This document shows, piece by piece, positions 1 to 11,032 of a DNA stretch of 64,000 nt (positions are counted from its first letter, which is position 1; each line of letters begins with the position of its first letter). Under the pieces are notes generated by a model that worked only from the letters and a program-made list of their open reading frames with translations, did no database searches and was not told where the DNA came from. The position numbers and the translations under genes are program-made. This DNA comes from Taudactylus pleione. Its lineage: Eukaryota > Chordata > Amphibia > Anura > Myobatrachidae. The stretch spans positions 10,742,001 through 10,806,000 of the forward strand of contig JAUIMM010000534.1 in NCBI GenBank assembly GCA_031769625.1, given 5' to 3'.

Positions 1-2887
1 TTCCTGAAATGAAGAATGTTCTCACTGTATCAGATCTTTGCTATTCCTGAAAGGAAGCATGTTCTCAGTGGACAAAAGCATTGCTATTCCTGAAAGGAAG
101 CCTGTTCTCAGTGGACCAAACCTTTGCTATTCCTGAAAGGAAGCATGTTCCTCGACCAAAGCATTGCTATTCCTGAAAGAAAGCCTGTTCTCAGTGGACC
201 AAACCTTTGCTATCCCTGAAAGGAAGCCTGTTCTCAGTGGACCAAACCTTTGCTATCCCTGAAAGGAAGCCTGTTCTCAGTGGACCAAACCTTTGCTATC
301 CCTGAAAGGAAGCCTATTCTCAGTGGATCAAACCTTTGCTATTCCTGAAAGGATGCCTGTTCTCAGTGGACCAAATCTTTCCTATTCCTGAAGGAAGCAT
401 GTTCTCATTGGACCAAACCATTGCTTTTCTTGAAAGGAAGCATGTTCTCAGTGGACCAAATTCCTGAAAGAAAGCCTGTTCTCAGTGGACCAAACCTTTG
501 CTATTCCTGAAAGGAAGCCTGTTCTCAGTGGACCAAAGCATTGCTATTCCTGAAAGGAAGCCTGTTCTCAGTGCACCAAACCTTAGCTATTCCTGAAAGG
601 AAGCCTGTTCTCAGTGGACCAAACCTTTGCTATTCCTGAAAGGAAGCATGTTCTCAGTGGACCAAACCCTTTCTATTTGTGAAAGGAAGCATGTTCTCAC
701 TGTACCAGATCTTTGCTATTCCTGAAAGGAAGCATGTTCTCAGTGGACCAAACCTTTGCTATTCCTGAAAGGAAGCCTGTTTTCAGTGGTCCAAAGCAGT
801 GCTATTCCTGAAAGGAGGCATGTTCTCACTGTACCAGATCTCTGCTATTCCTGAAAGGAAGCCTGTTCTCAGTGTACAAAAGCATTGCTATTCCTGAAAG
901 GAAGCCTGTTCTCAGTGAGCCAAACCTTTGCTATTCCTGAAAGGAAGCCTGTTCTCAGCAGACCAAAGCATTGCTATTCCTGAAAGGAAGCATGTTCTCA
1001 CTGTATCAGATCTTTGCTGTTCCTGAAAGGAAGCATGTTCTCAGTGGACCAAACCTTTGCTATTCCTGAAAGGAAGCCTGTTCTCAGTGGACCAAACCTT
1101 TACTTTTCCTGAAAGGAAGCCTGTTCTCAGTGGACCAAACCTTTGCTTTCCCTGAAAGGAAGCCTGTTCTCAGTGGACCAAACCTTTGCTATTCCTGAAA
1201 GGAAGACTGTTCTCAGTGGATCAAACATTTACAATTCCTGAAAGGAAGCCTGTTCTCAGTTGACCAAACCTTTGCTATTCCTGAAAGGAAGCTTGTTCTC
1301 AGTGGACCAAACCTTTGCTATTCCTAAAAGGAAGCATGTTCTCAGTGGACCAAACCTTTGCTATTCCTAAAAGGAAGCATGTTCTCAGTGGACCAAACCC
1401 TTGCTATTCCTAAAAGGAAGCATGTTCTCAGTGGACCAAACCCTTGCTATTCCTGAAAGGAAGCCTGTTCTCAGTGGACCAAACCTTTGCTATTCCTGAA
1501 AAGAAGCATTTTCTCAGTGAACCAAACCTTTGCTATTCCTGAAAGGAAGCATGTTCTCAGTGGACCAAAGCATCGCTATTCCTGAAATGAAGAATGTTCT
1601 CACTGTATCAGATCTTTGCTATTCCTGAAAGGAAGCATGTTCTCAGTGGACAAAAGCATTGCTATTCCTGAAAGGAAGCCTGTTCTCAGTGGACCAAACC
1701 TTTGCTATTCCTGAAAGGAAGCATGTTCCTCGACCAAAGCATTGCTATTCCTGAAAGAAAGCCTGTTCTCAGTGGACCAAACCTTTGCTATCCCTGAAAG
1801 GAAGCCTGTTCTCAGTGGACCAAACCTTTGCTATCCCTGAAAGGAAGCCTGTTCTCAGTGGACCAAACCTTTGCTATCCCTGAAAGGAAGCCTATTCTCA
1901 GTGGATCAAACCTTTGCTATTCCTGAAAGGATGCCTGTTCTCAGTGGACCAAATCTTTCCTATTCCTGAAGGAAGCATGTTCTCATTGGACCAAACCATT
2001 GCTTTTCTTGAAAGGAAGCATGTTCTCAGTGGACCAAATTCCTGAAAGAAAGCCTGTTCTCAGTGGACCAAACCTTTGCTATTCCTGAAAGGAAGCCTGT
2101 TCTCAGTGGACCAAAGCATTGCTATTCCTGAAAGGAAGCCTGTTCTCAGTGCACCAAACCTTAGCTATTCCTGAAAGGAAGCCTGTTCTCAGTGGACCAA
2201 ACCTTTGCTATTCCTGAAAGGAAGCATGTTCTCAGTGGACCAAACCCTTTCTATTTGTGAAAGGAAGCATGTTCTCACTGTACCAGATCTTTGCTATTCC
2301 TGAAAGGAAGCATGTTCTCAGTGGACCAAACCTTTGCTATTCCTGAAAGGAAGCCTGTTTTCAGTGGTCCAAAGCAGTGCTATTCCTGAAAGGAGGCATG
2401 TTCTCACTGTACCAGATCTCTGCTATTCCTGAAAGGAAGCCTGTTCTCAGTGTACAAAAGCATTGCTATTCCTGAAAGGAAGCCTGTTCTCAGTGAGCCA
2501 AACCTTTGCTATTCCTGAAAGGAAGCCTGTTCTCAGCAGACCAAAGCATTGCTATTCCTGAAAGGAAGCATGTTCTCACTGTATCAGATCTTTGCTGTTC
2601 CTGAAAGGAAGCATGTTCTCAGTGGACCAAACCTTTGCTATTCCTGAAAGGAAGCCTGTTCTCAGTGGACCAAACCTTTACTTTTCCTGAAAGGAAGCCT
2701 GTTCTCAGTGGACCAAACCTTTGCTTTCCCTGAAAGGAAGCCTGTTCTCAGTGGACCAAACCTTTGCTATTCCTGAAAGGAAGACTGTTCTCAGTGGATC
2801 AAACATTTACTATTCCTGAAAGGAAGCCTGTTCTCAGTGGACCAAACCTTTGCTATTCCTGAAAGGAAGCCTGTTCTCTGTGGACCA
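1..2887. repeat. 43-bp minisatellite with 1578-bp higher-order repeat
   Basis: About 66 imperfect copies of a 43-bp unit read roughly TTCCTGAAAGGAAGCCTGTT, then CTCAGTGGACCAAACCTTTG, then CTA. Some units are shorter. Variant units recur in the same order at a spacing of 1578 bp: the GAAATGAAGAATG variant at 1 returns at 1579, the short CATGTTCCTCGACC variant at about 145 returns at about 1723, and the GGAAGACTG variant at 1201 returns at 2779. The second copy is nearly identical over about 1.3 kb, so the array grew by a recent block duplication. Each unit starts with TTCCTGAA, an inverted TTC-GAA pair. No gene is visible, and the array continues off the left edge. Confidence 0.95.
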
Positions 2888-3113
2888 TAAAAACAGTGAG
2901 CCCGCAGAAAGGCCAATTGGCTCCCGATGACTCATTCATTATCGATGCTGCCAGTAATATCAAGCAGTAGGGCTATCTTAGTTTGTACAGTATATAATAT
3001 ATAAAGCAATTTTTTCAGTAGCTGCTATAGTATGGATGTCTGACTAAGAAGTACCAATGTAATGCAGAAAGAACAAAAATTGCTCAGTGCAGAAAAAAAG
3101 CTGCAGTCTAATG

Positions 3114-3462
3114 CTGGGTACACACTGACCGATATATTGACAGATCAATTGATTGGCCAATATATGGTGTGCCCGTCGGCCAGTGTGTACCAGCAATATG
3201 TCTGTGAACGACGTAATTCACAGACATATTGCATCCTCTGTGCTGCACAGCCGATGCCCAATATATCTGTAGACATAGCTGTCCATCGTGCTGTGTGTGC
3301 GGGCAGTCAGCCGACCGCCCATACACTTGCAGCGGAGGCCGTGGGGAGGGGTCGCGGCGCCACACCCGGCCAGATGACAGGTGATGGTTGTTCAGTGTGT
3401 ATGAACAATTATCATCTGCAGATCAGTCGTTCTGCAAATATATCTATTAGGTATGTACCCAG
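3114..3462. mobile_element. MITE with CTGGGTACACAC ends
   Basis: The left end CTGGGTACACACTGACCG and the right end ATGTACCCAG are imperfect inverted repeats. Inside, GGTACACACTG and CCAGTGTGTACC form a first hairpin around ATATATTG and CAATATAT, followed by CAGACATATTG/CAATATGTCTG pairs. The open frames here are shadows on both strands of the palindrome. A truncated relative lies at 41690-41774. The superfamily is probably PIF/Harbinger, by likeness to the TTA-flanked relatives near 42 and 49 kb, but no duplication was resolved for this copy. Confidence 0.7.
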
Positions 3463-3565
3463 TTTAAGAGAATTCATAAAATGATAGAAGGTACTAGGTG
3501 TGGGGTGGTCCATCTTCCTCTAATTAGGAGTCTCATGGATACTTCCTGAGACCAGGCTACTAGAG

Positions 3566-3600
3566 TAATAATAATAATTATAATAATTATAATAATAATA
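3566..3600. repeat. TAA-rich microsatellite
   Basis: A short run of imperfect TAA/TAAT units. The flanking DNA at 3463-3565 shows nothing recognisable. Confidence 0.8.
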
Positions 3601-3972
3601 GAATCTGGTCAGAATGTCAGAATTTAACACCAAAATGTTGACACGTTCTGATATCGACAGTTAGAATGTTGAAATGGACTTTAGGTCCACAACCAATATG
3701 TAAACATTCAAAAATATTAAAACGCCAACATGTTCATAGTGTTGACACCTGACATGCTTACACGATATACAGTATTACTGCATATTTTTAGGGTTAGGGT
3801 TAGATTTAGGTTTAGGGTTACGATAAAATAAGTAAAATTATGAACATGTTTACATGTTAACCATGTTGACATATTAGCTGTCGACCTAAGTCCATGTCGA
3901 TATTCTGAGTGTCAACATTCAGAGCCTGTTGACATTTTGGTGTTGATATTCTGACAGTCGACTGTAAAAATT
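3601..3972. mobile_element. Fold-back element with telomere-like core
   Basis: The two arms are inverted repeats rich in GTTGACA, GTCGAC and CAAAATGTTGACA modules. For example ACACCAAAATGTTGACA on the left pairs with TGTTGACATTTTGGTGT on the right. Between them, at about 3786-3823, lies TTTTTAGGGTTAGGGTTAG followed by TTTAGGTTTAGGGTTA, a degenerate telomere-like run. There is no coding capacity. Similar cores sit in the elements at about 17107, 27156, 44627 and 47087. Confidence 0.7.
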
Positions 3973-4396
3973 GTCAACTTTTCATACCAAACTTATAACG
4001 ATAATAATACATTTTAATGGTTTCATGTGTTTGTGACATTAATGATGACACTAGTTGCATGTTATCGTGTTTGCTATATCTGTGTTTGGTTTTACAAATA
4101 AAATATACCAGATTAATCACCTTGGAACCATATAAATTAGTTTGTACTCATTTACTTTTCATTAGTTGCAGAATCCCTTGGCTACTTCTTTTTTTTTTTT
4201 TTTCAAAATATTTTATTGGTAAACTGTATACATTAATAAAACATACATAATATACAATTTATCACAGTCAAATGTATAAACAGTTACATTTTATATTTAC
4301 CATGAAACATATATATATACAAGTTGTCAGAAAGAAACGGATTGAGAGAACCGCACGTATCCCCAATAAACACCATGGGTCAGCCAAATTACTATT

Positions 4397-6718
4397 TTAG
4401 AAGGGTGAGCCTCCTGTTGAAACAACTTCTAGGTTGTACCAAGTTGTTAGCCTCACCGCTTGGCGTAAATTATCTTTTGTCTCAGAAGGTAACGCACAAA
4501 CATATGGTAACCATGTCTCGAAAAACTTTTTGACCTTTTTTTCCTTGTTAATTGACATTTCAAGCCAGTCCATATGGAACAAATAGGAAATACGAGGTAT
4601 TAACAAAGGTAATGTCAAGGTATCTGTGGATATCCACTGAGACAGGATGGTCTTCTTTCCTGCTGCTGCAATTTTAGCTAACAAAATTCGTTGACCCAGT
4701 GGTGGTTTAGGTAAATTTTGATCAAGGTATATGTCCCATAGGGCCCATTCGGGAGAGATATTAATAGTTATACCCAAAACATCTTTAATATAAGTTTGAA
4801 TTATAAGCCAAAATTTTTTAACTTCAGGACAATTCCACATACAGTGATAAAGATCTGCTTCTAAAGCTTGACATTTGAAACATTTAGAATCATTGGAGGC
4901 CCCCATCAAAAAACGCAACTTGGGTGTGTAGTAAGCACGATGTAGCAGTTTATAATGCATTTCTGTGTAAGAAGCAGAAATAAGTATTTTATTTAGATGA
5001 ATAAAAGCTTGAAGAACATCATTAAGTGGAATGTCAGGAAAATCAATCTTCCATTTAACAATACCAGACTGTAATTTTTCCAAATCTATAGATCGTTTAA
5101 TTTGAGAATACAAATATGAGGTAGAGCAACTTCTTCCTGAGCAACTACTCAACACTCTATCTAATGTATGTGTCTTGTCAGAATCTGTTAGTTTGGAGAG
5201 AGTGTTAGTCACATAACTTCTAAGTTGGTAATATGTAAATAAAGGAATAGTTATCTGAGGAAATATTTCTTGTAATTTTTCATATGTAAGAATTTTAAGT
5301 GTCTGTCCATCCAAAACTTGATAAACCAGTCTCGGACCCCCTGAACCCCAAAAACGCACTAAAGTATGATGTAAAGCAGAGAATCCTTGAGACCTTGTAT
5401 TATGATATATGGGTAAAAAAATAGTGTTATATGTTGATATACCCATCTTGCGTCTAGATAGACGCCAGGCTGTGCACGTAGTGGTTAACAACAAATTATT
5501 AGTAACCGAGAGAGGAAAATCTGTGGGTCTCATATGTAATAGGCTAGAGAGTGTAATGTCAGGACAAAAGGCTTGTTCCAAGCCAGTATTAGTGAACTCT
5601 TCAGAATTCTGTAACCAATCAACTGCATAACGGTAGTTTGCAGCTAGATTATAGCTTTTTATACAGGGAAGGTTAATACCTCCCAATTGTGTGGATTGAC
5701 TTAATCTGATTAAAGATATTCTTGGTTTCTTATCCGCCCAAATAAACTTGCTCATAGCTTTATTCAATAACTTTAGATCTGAGGGCCTGATTCAGACCCA
5801 CCCGCTCGCAAGTGGGTCGATGGTGCGCATGCGCGAGACGCGACGAGCGAAGGACTTTCCTTCGCTCGTTGTGTCTGATCAAAGGGGGCGTGCTGTCGAT
5901 GTTGATTGACAGCACGCCCCCTTTGGTGGGCGTGCCGGGGGCGTGCCTGCCAGACGGAGGCGTTCCCAAGGGAACGCCTACCGTCTGAAGCCGGCCCCAC
6001 TGACATCACTAGTGATGTCAGTGGGAGTGATTTTGGCTCTGATAGAGCCAAAATCACCCCTGGCCTTGCGGTTGAGAAACTCAACCGCAGGCTTCTCGCA
6101 CTGGCGATGGTCACGATGGTCAAGACCATCGCGACCATCATCCTGCACGCTCGTATAGGCTGTGGGTGGTGACCCACAGCTATACGAGCGTCCAGGAGGA
6201 CGCTCCATATTTATGGAGGTGGGCCCTGATTCAGAGCGAGCGCTCTGGTCAGAGCGTCCGGCTCTGAATCAGGGCCTGAATCTTTTAAAAGTAAGGGTAA
6301 CATTTGTATTGGGTATAGCAACCTAGGAAAAGAGATCATTTTTATCAAGTGGCATCTACCTATGTAAGACAGTGGCAAATGTTTCCAGGCCTGAAAGTCA
6401 GCAATAATACAGGATATTACAGGAGGAAAATTAGCCATGTAGAGATCAGAGGGATTGACAGGTATATGTAAACCTAAATAAGTCAAAGAGGTATTCGCCC
6501 ATCTGAAAGGAAAAGAACCATTCCAGGCAGCCTGGGCACCATCGTATAAGGCTAAAGCTTCTGTCTTAGACTTATTTATCACAAATCCTGACATAATTTA
6601 AAAATCATGTAGAAGTTGCATAAAACCTGGGAAAGCAGCTTGTGGATTAGCAAAATACAATAGCAAGTCATCAGCGTATGCTGACACTTTTAATATTTGA
6701 CTTCCAATTCGAATCCCT
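4397..6718 (-). pseudogene. L1/Tx1-like ORF2 C-terminal part (reverse transcriptase to CCHC)
   Basis: This is the C-terminal half of a non-LTR retrotransposon ORF2, split into 6594-6285 and about 5780-4397 by a MITE. The upstream piece reads SGFVINKSKTEALAL and YLGLHIPV, typical of the region after the L1 reverse-transcriptase catalytic box. The downstream piece has FIWADKKPRI and GGINLPCIKSYNLAAN, and then a C-x2-C...H...C motif (KCFKCQALE, HCMWNCPEVKKFW) of the terminal zinc knuckle. Removing the MITE plus one copy of its 3-bp duplication joins the two pieces in the same frame with no stop, so the frame was open when the MITE arrived. The endonuclease and most of the palm domain are missing through 5' truncation. 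A stop (AATTTAAAA context, about 6598) ends the frame on the 5' side. Confidence 0.85.
5783..6276. mobile_element. Hairpin-chain MITE, copy 1 (TSD TGA)
   Basis: The ends are GGGCCTGATTCAG and CTGAATCAGGGCC, flanked by TGA at 5780-5782 and 6277-6279. The interior is almost entirely consecutive palindromes: GGCGTGCTGTC/GACAGCACGCC, AGGCGTTCCC/GGGAACGCCT, the 20-bp TGACATCACTAGTGATGTCA, GATTTTGGCTCT/AGAGCCAAAATC, TGCGGTTGAG/CTCAACCGCA, GACCATCG pairs, and CTCGTATAGCTGTGGGT-type arms. The right end folds back on itself so that the terminal sequence occurs twice inverted within about 55 bp. It disrupts the LINE frame. Confidence 0.92.
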
Positions 6719-6779
6719 TTCCATTCCCTTGGCTACTTCTAATATCCTTATAGTTTTCAATGGTCATACATCATTCATG

Positions 6780-7000
6780 CCGCCAAACAATGTCCAGAGG
6801 TAATAAAGAAAGAGGCATGGGCACGCCACACTGGGGGGCAGGGGGCATGTCTAGCACTTCCAAAGTGCTAGGGCTCTCCCCGCAAAGCATTGGTGAGCAG
6901 GCATATAACTCCCAACTTTTGGAAGTCTGGACACATGTACAAATTGGCAGAACAGCAGGACAGTCCCTCAAATCACGACTGTCCTGATCATATAGCAACA
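6780..7000. mobile_element. Possible degenerate MITE fragment (CCCAAC / GGGACAGTCC type)
   Basis: ACTCCCAACTTTTGGAAGTC and GGACAGTCCCTCAAATCACG followed by ACTGTCCTGATCATA resemble the pieces at 8449-8775 and 10495-10760, which share CCCAAC, GGGAC and GTCCT modules. The ends are not defined. From 7001 to 7582 I see no gene or clear element. Confidence 0.35.
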
Positions 7001-7582
7001 TTGCAAGTTATACGTTGTTTTCTGTATAATTTTTAGGTATTTTTAAATAAAGGACTCCATAATGTATTGGTCTGTTTGAGTAACACAAAGCTTTACTGTA
7101 AGATACCTACATTGAGGTCACAAACATATCAAGTCTAGACTCATGCATAGCTATTAATATGTACTCTGCTGTCTATACTGTATAGGTTGCATCAGCAGGG
7201 AGATTAAACAGTTCATATTTCTCACGCAAATATATTTGTAGTTCAAGTTATTTTAAGCACAAAGTAAAGCTGCACATTTGCCGTGATGAAATGATCACTA
7301 TGTATTTTTACTTGTTGCCTTAAAGCTATATTTTCCACCTGCCAAGCTGATTGCACACAATTAATTCTGATGCAACCTCATAGAAAAGTTGCATTTTTAA
7401 GTTACAGTACACTTAATGGAATACAAAAGGTGTCATACGCTACGCCCAACGTATATGGTTTGATGTATGTCAGCAGATAAAAATGTTTGTACAATGGAAG
7501 AAGTATAAGGGTTAGCCCCTGCAGGACATTGGTAAATGTATTAATCAGTACTTATTACAGCTGCCTTTGGCGGCTTGAACCA

Positions 7583-7631
7583 CAATAATATTAAATACAA
7601 AACCAGGCATGTTTTGTATTTAATATTATTG
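7583..7631. other. Perfect 21-bp-arm hairpin
   Basis: CAATAATATTAAATACAAAAC at 7583-7603 is followed by a 7-bp loop and its exact reverse complement at 7611-7631. It may be the core of a small MITE or a hairpin precursor. Nothing beyond the perfect pairing supports transcription. Confidence 0.8.
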
Positions 7632-7875
7632 CCCCTTGAAATCCCACATAGAATCACCAAAGACACAGAGGCTTTAAATAGTTCTGCTTAGTAAATGTGC
7701 CCCTTGTTTACTCCTGTAACTACATGCCCCCTACAGGACCGTCTACACCAGTCATTCTCTGTTATACTGTTTGCAACATCAGGACACAGCTGAAATATGG
7801 GAAGGCAGCTTGACAATAAGCTACACAAGCTGGTCAGCCATGCTTTTGCTAGCAATTCATTGTATTATATTGTAC

Positions 7876-8243
7876 CCCTTTCACACTACAAACAGTAACC
7901 CAGGTTATTACAAATGAACGCACAGAAACCCAGGTTACTGTGCAGTGTGAAAGAGCCAGGTTGAAATAAGCCGGGTCGAGCGACCTGGCATTTCAACCCT
8001 GGTCACGAGAAGGGTTGAACATATGTTCAACTTGTCTCGCGGTGCAGCGTGACCATGTATCCCGGGTTACCTGTACACAGAATAGGAAGAGCCGGCACTT
8101 GGAGATAACCTCATCTCCATGTGCCGACTCAGCACGTGAAGGCGGGTCAAGCCGCCGGTCTGAAAGGGGTCTCAGGCAGGTCTCACCCGAATGGTCAGGT
8201 GAACAAAATCCCAGGTGCGACCCAGCATTCCGATCTGAAAGGG
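7876..8243. mobile_element. MITE with CCCTTTCA ends
   Basis: The ends CCCTTTCACAC and GATCTGAAAGGG are inverted. Inside are inverted modules: CAGTAACCCAGGTTATT, ACCCAGGTTACTGTGCAGTG, CAGGTTGAAAT/ATTTCAACC, and CGGCACTTGGAGAT/ATCTCCATGTGCCG. There is no coding potential. The superfamily was not resolved because no clear target duplication was seen. Confidence 0.65.
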
Positions 8244-8448
8244 ATATAACTATATAACTAATATATCAAATCTTTACATTTATTCAAATTTAATTTCAAA
8301 TCTGCACTAGAAGAATGACAACTATAATCTGATTAGCTGCAATGGGATGCAGAACAATAGTAGTATTTAATAAATAAGACAATTTTAGGTTCATGGGAAA
8401 GAAATTTTTTTTTCTGAGACAGCACTTTTATGTTGTATAATATCATAC

Positions 8449-8775
8449 TTCCCAACATTTCAGATTCAGGACTCTTTATGCTTCAAGTCAGCGGGGTCAC
8501 GTTCCCTGTAGGATGACGTTTTTGGGAGGTGACTGCTTGTCACACCCCCTTTTTTCGTCATGCCGGGGCAAGCCCAGCACTTCGCACAGCTGCTGGGCTG
8601 CCCCCAGCCTTTCCCAGCACTAAATGAATGTATCCATTCACCACTGCTACTATGCTATGCAAGCTACCAACTGCCCGGGGAAACACTGTGGCTTGCGGGT
8701 GGGACAACCTCTAAAATGTGGGACTGTTCTGCTGAAATCAGATTGGTTGGGAGGTTGATCATCACAAACTAGATT
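8449..8775. mobile_element. MITE-like repeat (CTTCCCAACATTT / TTGGGAGGT ends)
   Basis: The left side CTTCCCAACATTTCAGATT and the right side GAAATCAGATTGGTTGGGAG are roughly inverted. The modules GTGGGACAACC and GGGACTGTTCTG resemble the fragments at 6780-7000 and 10495-10760. The open frame at 8560-8772 has no recognisable protein similarity. From 8776 to 9765 I see only AT-rich sequence with a poly-T run near 9122-9144 and no gene. Confidence 0.4.
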
Positions 8776-9765
8776 GTAAGCTCAAATAGGTATTGAACTG
8801 TGCCTGAAAATTGGTGTGATTAATGTAAGCATGATATAAAATGTATGAATAATAATGTATGATTGGTTAAATAAAAACTAGAATTAACGTATAAATAAAA
8901 GGGCATCACATCCTATGGGGATAGGGGATAGGGTTGCTATAATATCCCCTTGAGCAGGGACACATATGAATTACCTTGTGGCTGTGATTGGCTGACTTCA
9001 AGTCTGCATTTCACCTGGTTTTATTCATCCACAGATCCTGTGTATTTTGCATGTCCCTAATTAAAAGGATATTATAGCAAATCTATATGGGGTGATTCTT
9101 CCTGAAAAAAATCCCAGCACCCATTTTTTTTTTTTTTTTTTTTTACAAATCATTGGTTCTCTTTAATTCAGGTGAGGTGTAATCCCAGCACATAATTTTA
9201 CCTGTGAAAATTACATTTTATTATTTCATAGAGGACATCAATTCAATAATACCAAATCCTAAACCAGTGGAAACAAGAAATTGTTTTGTTTTTTTCAAAA
9301 GAAATGTAACACATGTACAGTAATGAAAGTTAGCCAACATTTGCAAAGTATTACTTCACCTTTACAGTGTCATGTGACAAATATATTTACTTATCCCTGG
9401 TTCATTTATATATATTTCCTGTTGAGTAATAAGTCCATTTGTCGGGTACATTTCTTAGCTAAGCTATCCTGGCAATAATCAGCTATTCAATATGTCAAGT
9501 ATTTCTGGAAACAAACAACATTTACAGGCACTTTTTACTGTATTTCTCCAGATGGGAGAACGCAAATTGTTATTATGTCAAGTGGGAGGAATAAAGGAAA
9601 TGCTGTAATGAGAGAAGGAAATAACCACTGGAAAATGTCATAACATTTTTCATCGATTCGATATAATCTTAAGGAAGGGAAATACCCGGAATCAATCATT
9701 ACATCATTTCTTAAAGGTCTCTAATGTGAATGCTAAATTTTTTGTAGGTCAAAATTGTACATACA

Positions 9766-10249
9766 GGGCCTGATTCAGAGTCGGACGCTCTGAAAGAGCG
9801 CTCGCTCTGAATCAGGGCTTTTATTTGGTGCGGCCTCCTGGCCGCTCGCATAACTGTGGGTGACCACCCACAGCTATTGCGAGTGGCCAGGTTGATGGTC
9901 GCGATGGTCTTGACCATCGCGACTTGCGACGAGACCCTTGTGGTCTAATAGAGCCGGAAGCTCTCCCACTGACATCACTGGTGATGTCAGTGGGGCCACC
10001 CACAAACGGCAGGCATTCACTTGGGAACGTCTCCGTTTGTGAAGCCACCCCCCCGCCACGCCTACAAACCGGGCGAGCTGTTGATCACCATCGACAGCCG
10101 CCCCTTTTGTAGTGAGCCACGGAGTGAGAGAATTTCTCTCTCGCTCCGGGGCTTGCGCACGCGCAGTGCGGCCGCTGCACGTGCACAGAGCCCACCATCG
10201 ACCCTATTGCGAGCGCTCAAGTGCTTGCGAGCGGGTCTGAATCTGGCCC
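9766..10249. mobile_element. Hairpin-chain MITE, copy 2 (TSD ACA)
   Basis: It starts GGGCCTGATTCAGAGTCGGA and ends GTCTGAATCTGGCCC, flanked by ACA at 9763-9765 and 10250-10252. Here the end that folds back on itself (terminal motif twice inverted in about 55 bp) is on the left, so it lies opposite to copy 1. The interior again is a run of palindromes, including CACTGACATCACTGGTGATG and GATGGTC/GACCATC arms. Confidence 0.9.
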
Positions 10250-10494
10250 ACAGTGTATATTCAATTGGACCAGAGTAGAGCCTATCAATTCACCAGGAGC
10301 TAGTGAAATCAGAGTCACTGACTGGACTGGATAACTTGTGTCCACCGGTGATGGAAGCTAGAGTGTATTGGTTTACATAAACAGACCGATATAGAGGGCA
10401 ACAAATTCATTTATGTTCATTTAAATAACTTTTTTCTACCCATTTAATTTAGTCATTGAAGTAGCACGTATATTTTCAGTAAAAATAATTGATA

Positions 10495-10760
10495 TGCTAG
10501 GCAAGTCTCCCAACCATGATCTTGGTGGGACGGTCCTTATTTGACGGGACTGGTCCACCGACCCGCGATCAGGATATTCAGCTGATTTGTGGGGATCAGA
10601 AGGAATTTGACTGCTAGCATTAGATGTAGGGGCCTCCGGTACTCACAGGCAATAAAACTGTTTCATTTTGCTAACTAGAGTTTAACCACATGCACTGTGG
10701 GATGACCATTCTCACTATGATATGGGCACATCCTGTCATGATTTCAAATTCAAATGTTGG
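10495..10760. mobile_element. MITE-like repeat fragment (CTCCCAACC / GTTGGGC)
   Basis: CTCCCAACCATGATCTTGGT and GGGACGGTCCTTATTTGACG with AATGTTGGGCAGTATGA at the other end resemble the pieces at 6780-7000 and 8449-8775. The ends and target duplication are unclear. The flanks 10250-10494 and 10761-10990 show nothing recognisable. Confidence 0.35.
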
Positions 10761-10990
10761 GCAGTATGAAACATAGATTTCACAGGTACTAATTTAACAA
10801 TGATTCCTCTCCAATCTATCTGAACCCCACCCCAATAAGTTTATACCTCATTTCATTGGCATTAAATATCTGAGCTGTTAAGTGAATATTGGGAAAAAGG
10901 TATGATATAAAGCGTATTCTCTCCAAATACTTTAAACTGCATCAACAATAAAATATAGCTCCCCTTGTGGCACATACTTTGCTCCTGATC

Positions 10991-11032
10991 TTTTGCTGCA
11001 GTGTGCTGGGGGGCAAATCTCTTTTTTTCTGT
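10991..11032. repeat. 42-bp direct repeat flanking the hAT element, left copy
   Basis: The 42 bases from TTTTGCTGCAGTGTGCTGGG to TTTTTTTCTGT are identical to 16941-16982, on the other side of the 5.2-kb hAT insertion. The adjacent bases differ. The origin is unknown, perhaps two ends of an older element. Confidence 0.85.

Larger units (their letters stand above)
4190..6724 (-). mobile_element. 5'-truncated L1/Tx1-like LINE, interrupted by a MITE
   Basis: The LINE lies on the minus strand. Its tail appears as a poly-T run at 4189-4203 on the plus strand, and its truncated 5' end is near 6724. A perfect 16-bp target duplication, TCCCTTGGCTACTTCT, flanks it at 4174-4189 and 6725-6740, the signature of target-primed reverse transcription. 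Only the C-terminal part of ORF2 is present. A 494-bp hairpin-chain element (5783-6276) splits it. Without that insert the copy is about 2.0 kb. Confidence 0.93.

Noticed and set aside
1..2887. CRISPR-like regular repeats
   Set aside because: Units abut without unique spacers and vary by point changes; vertebrate-type minisatellite.
3062..3484. 140-residue open frame
   Set aside because: Runs through a palindromic MITE with an antisense shadow frame; no protein family.
3786..3823. True telomere or fusion point
   Set aside because: Only a few degenerate TTAGGG units inside an inverted-repeat element that recurs elsewhere.
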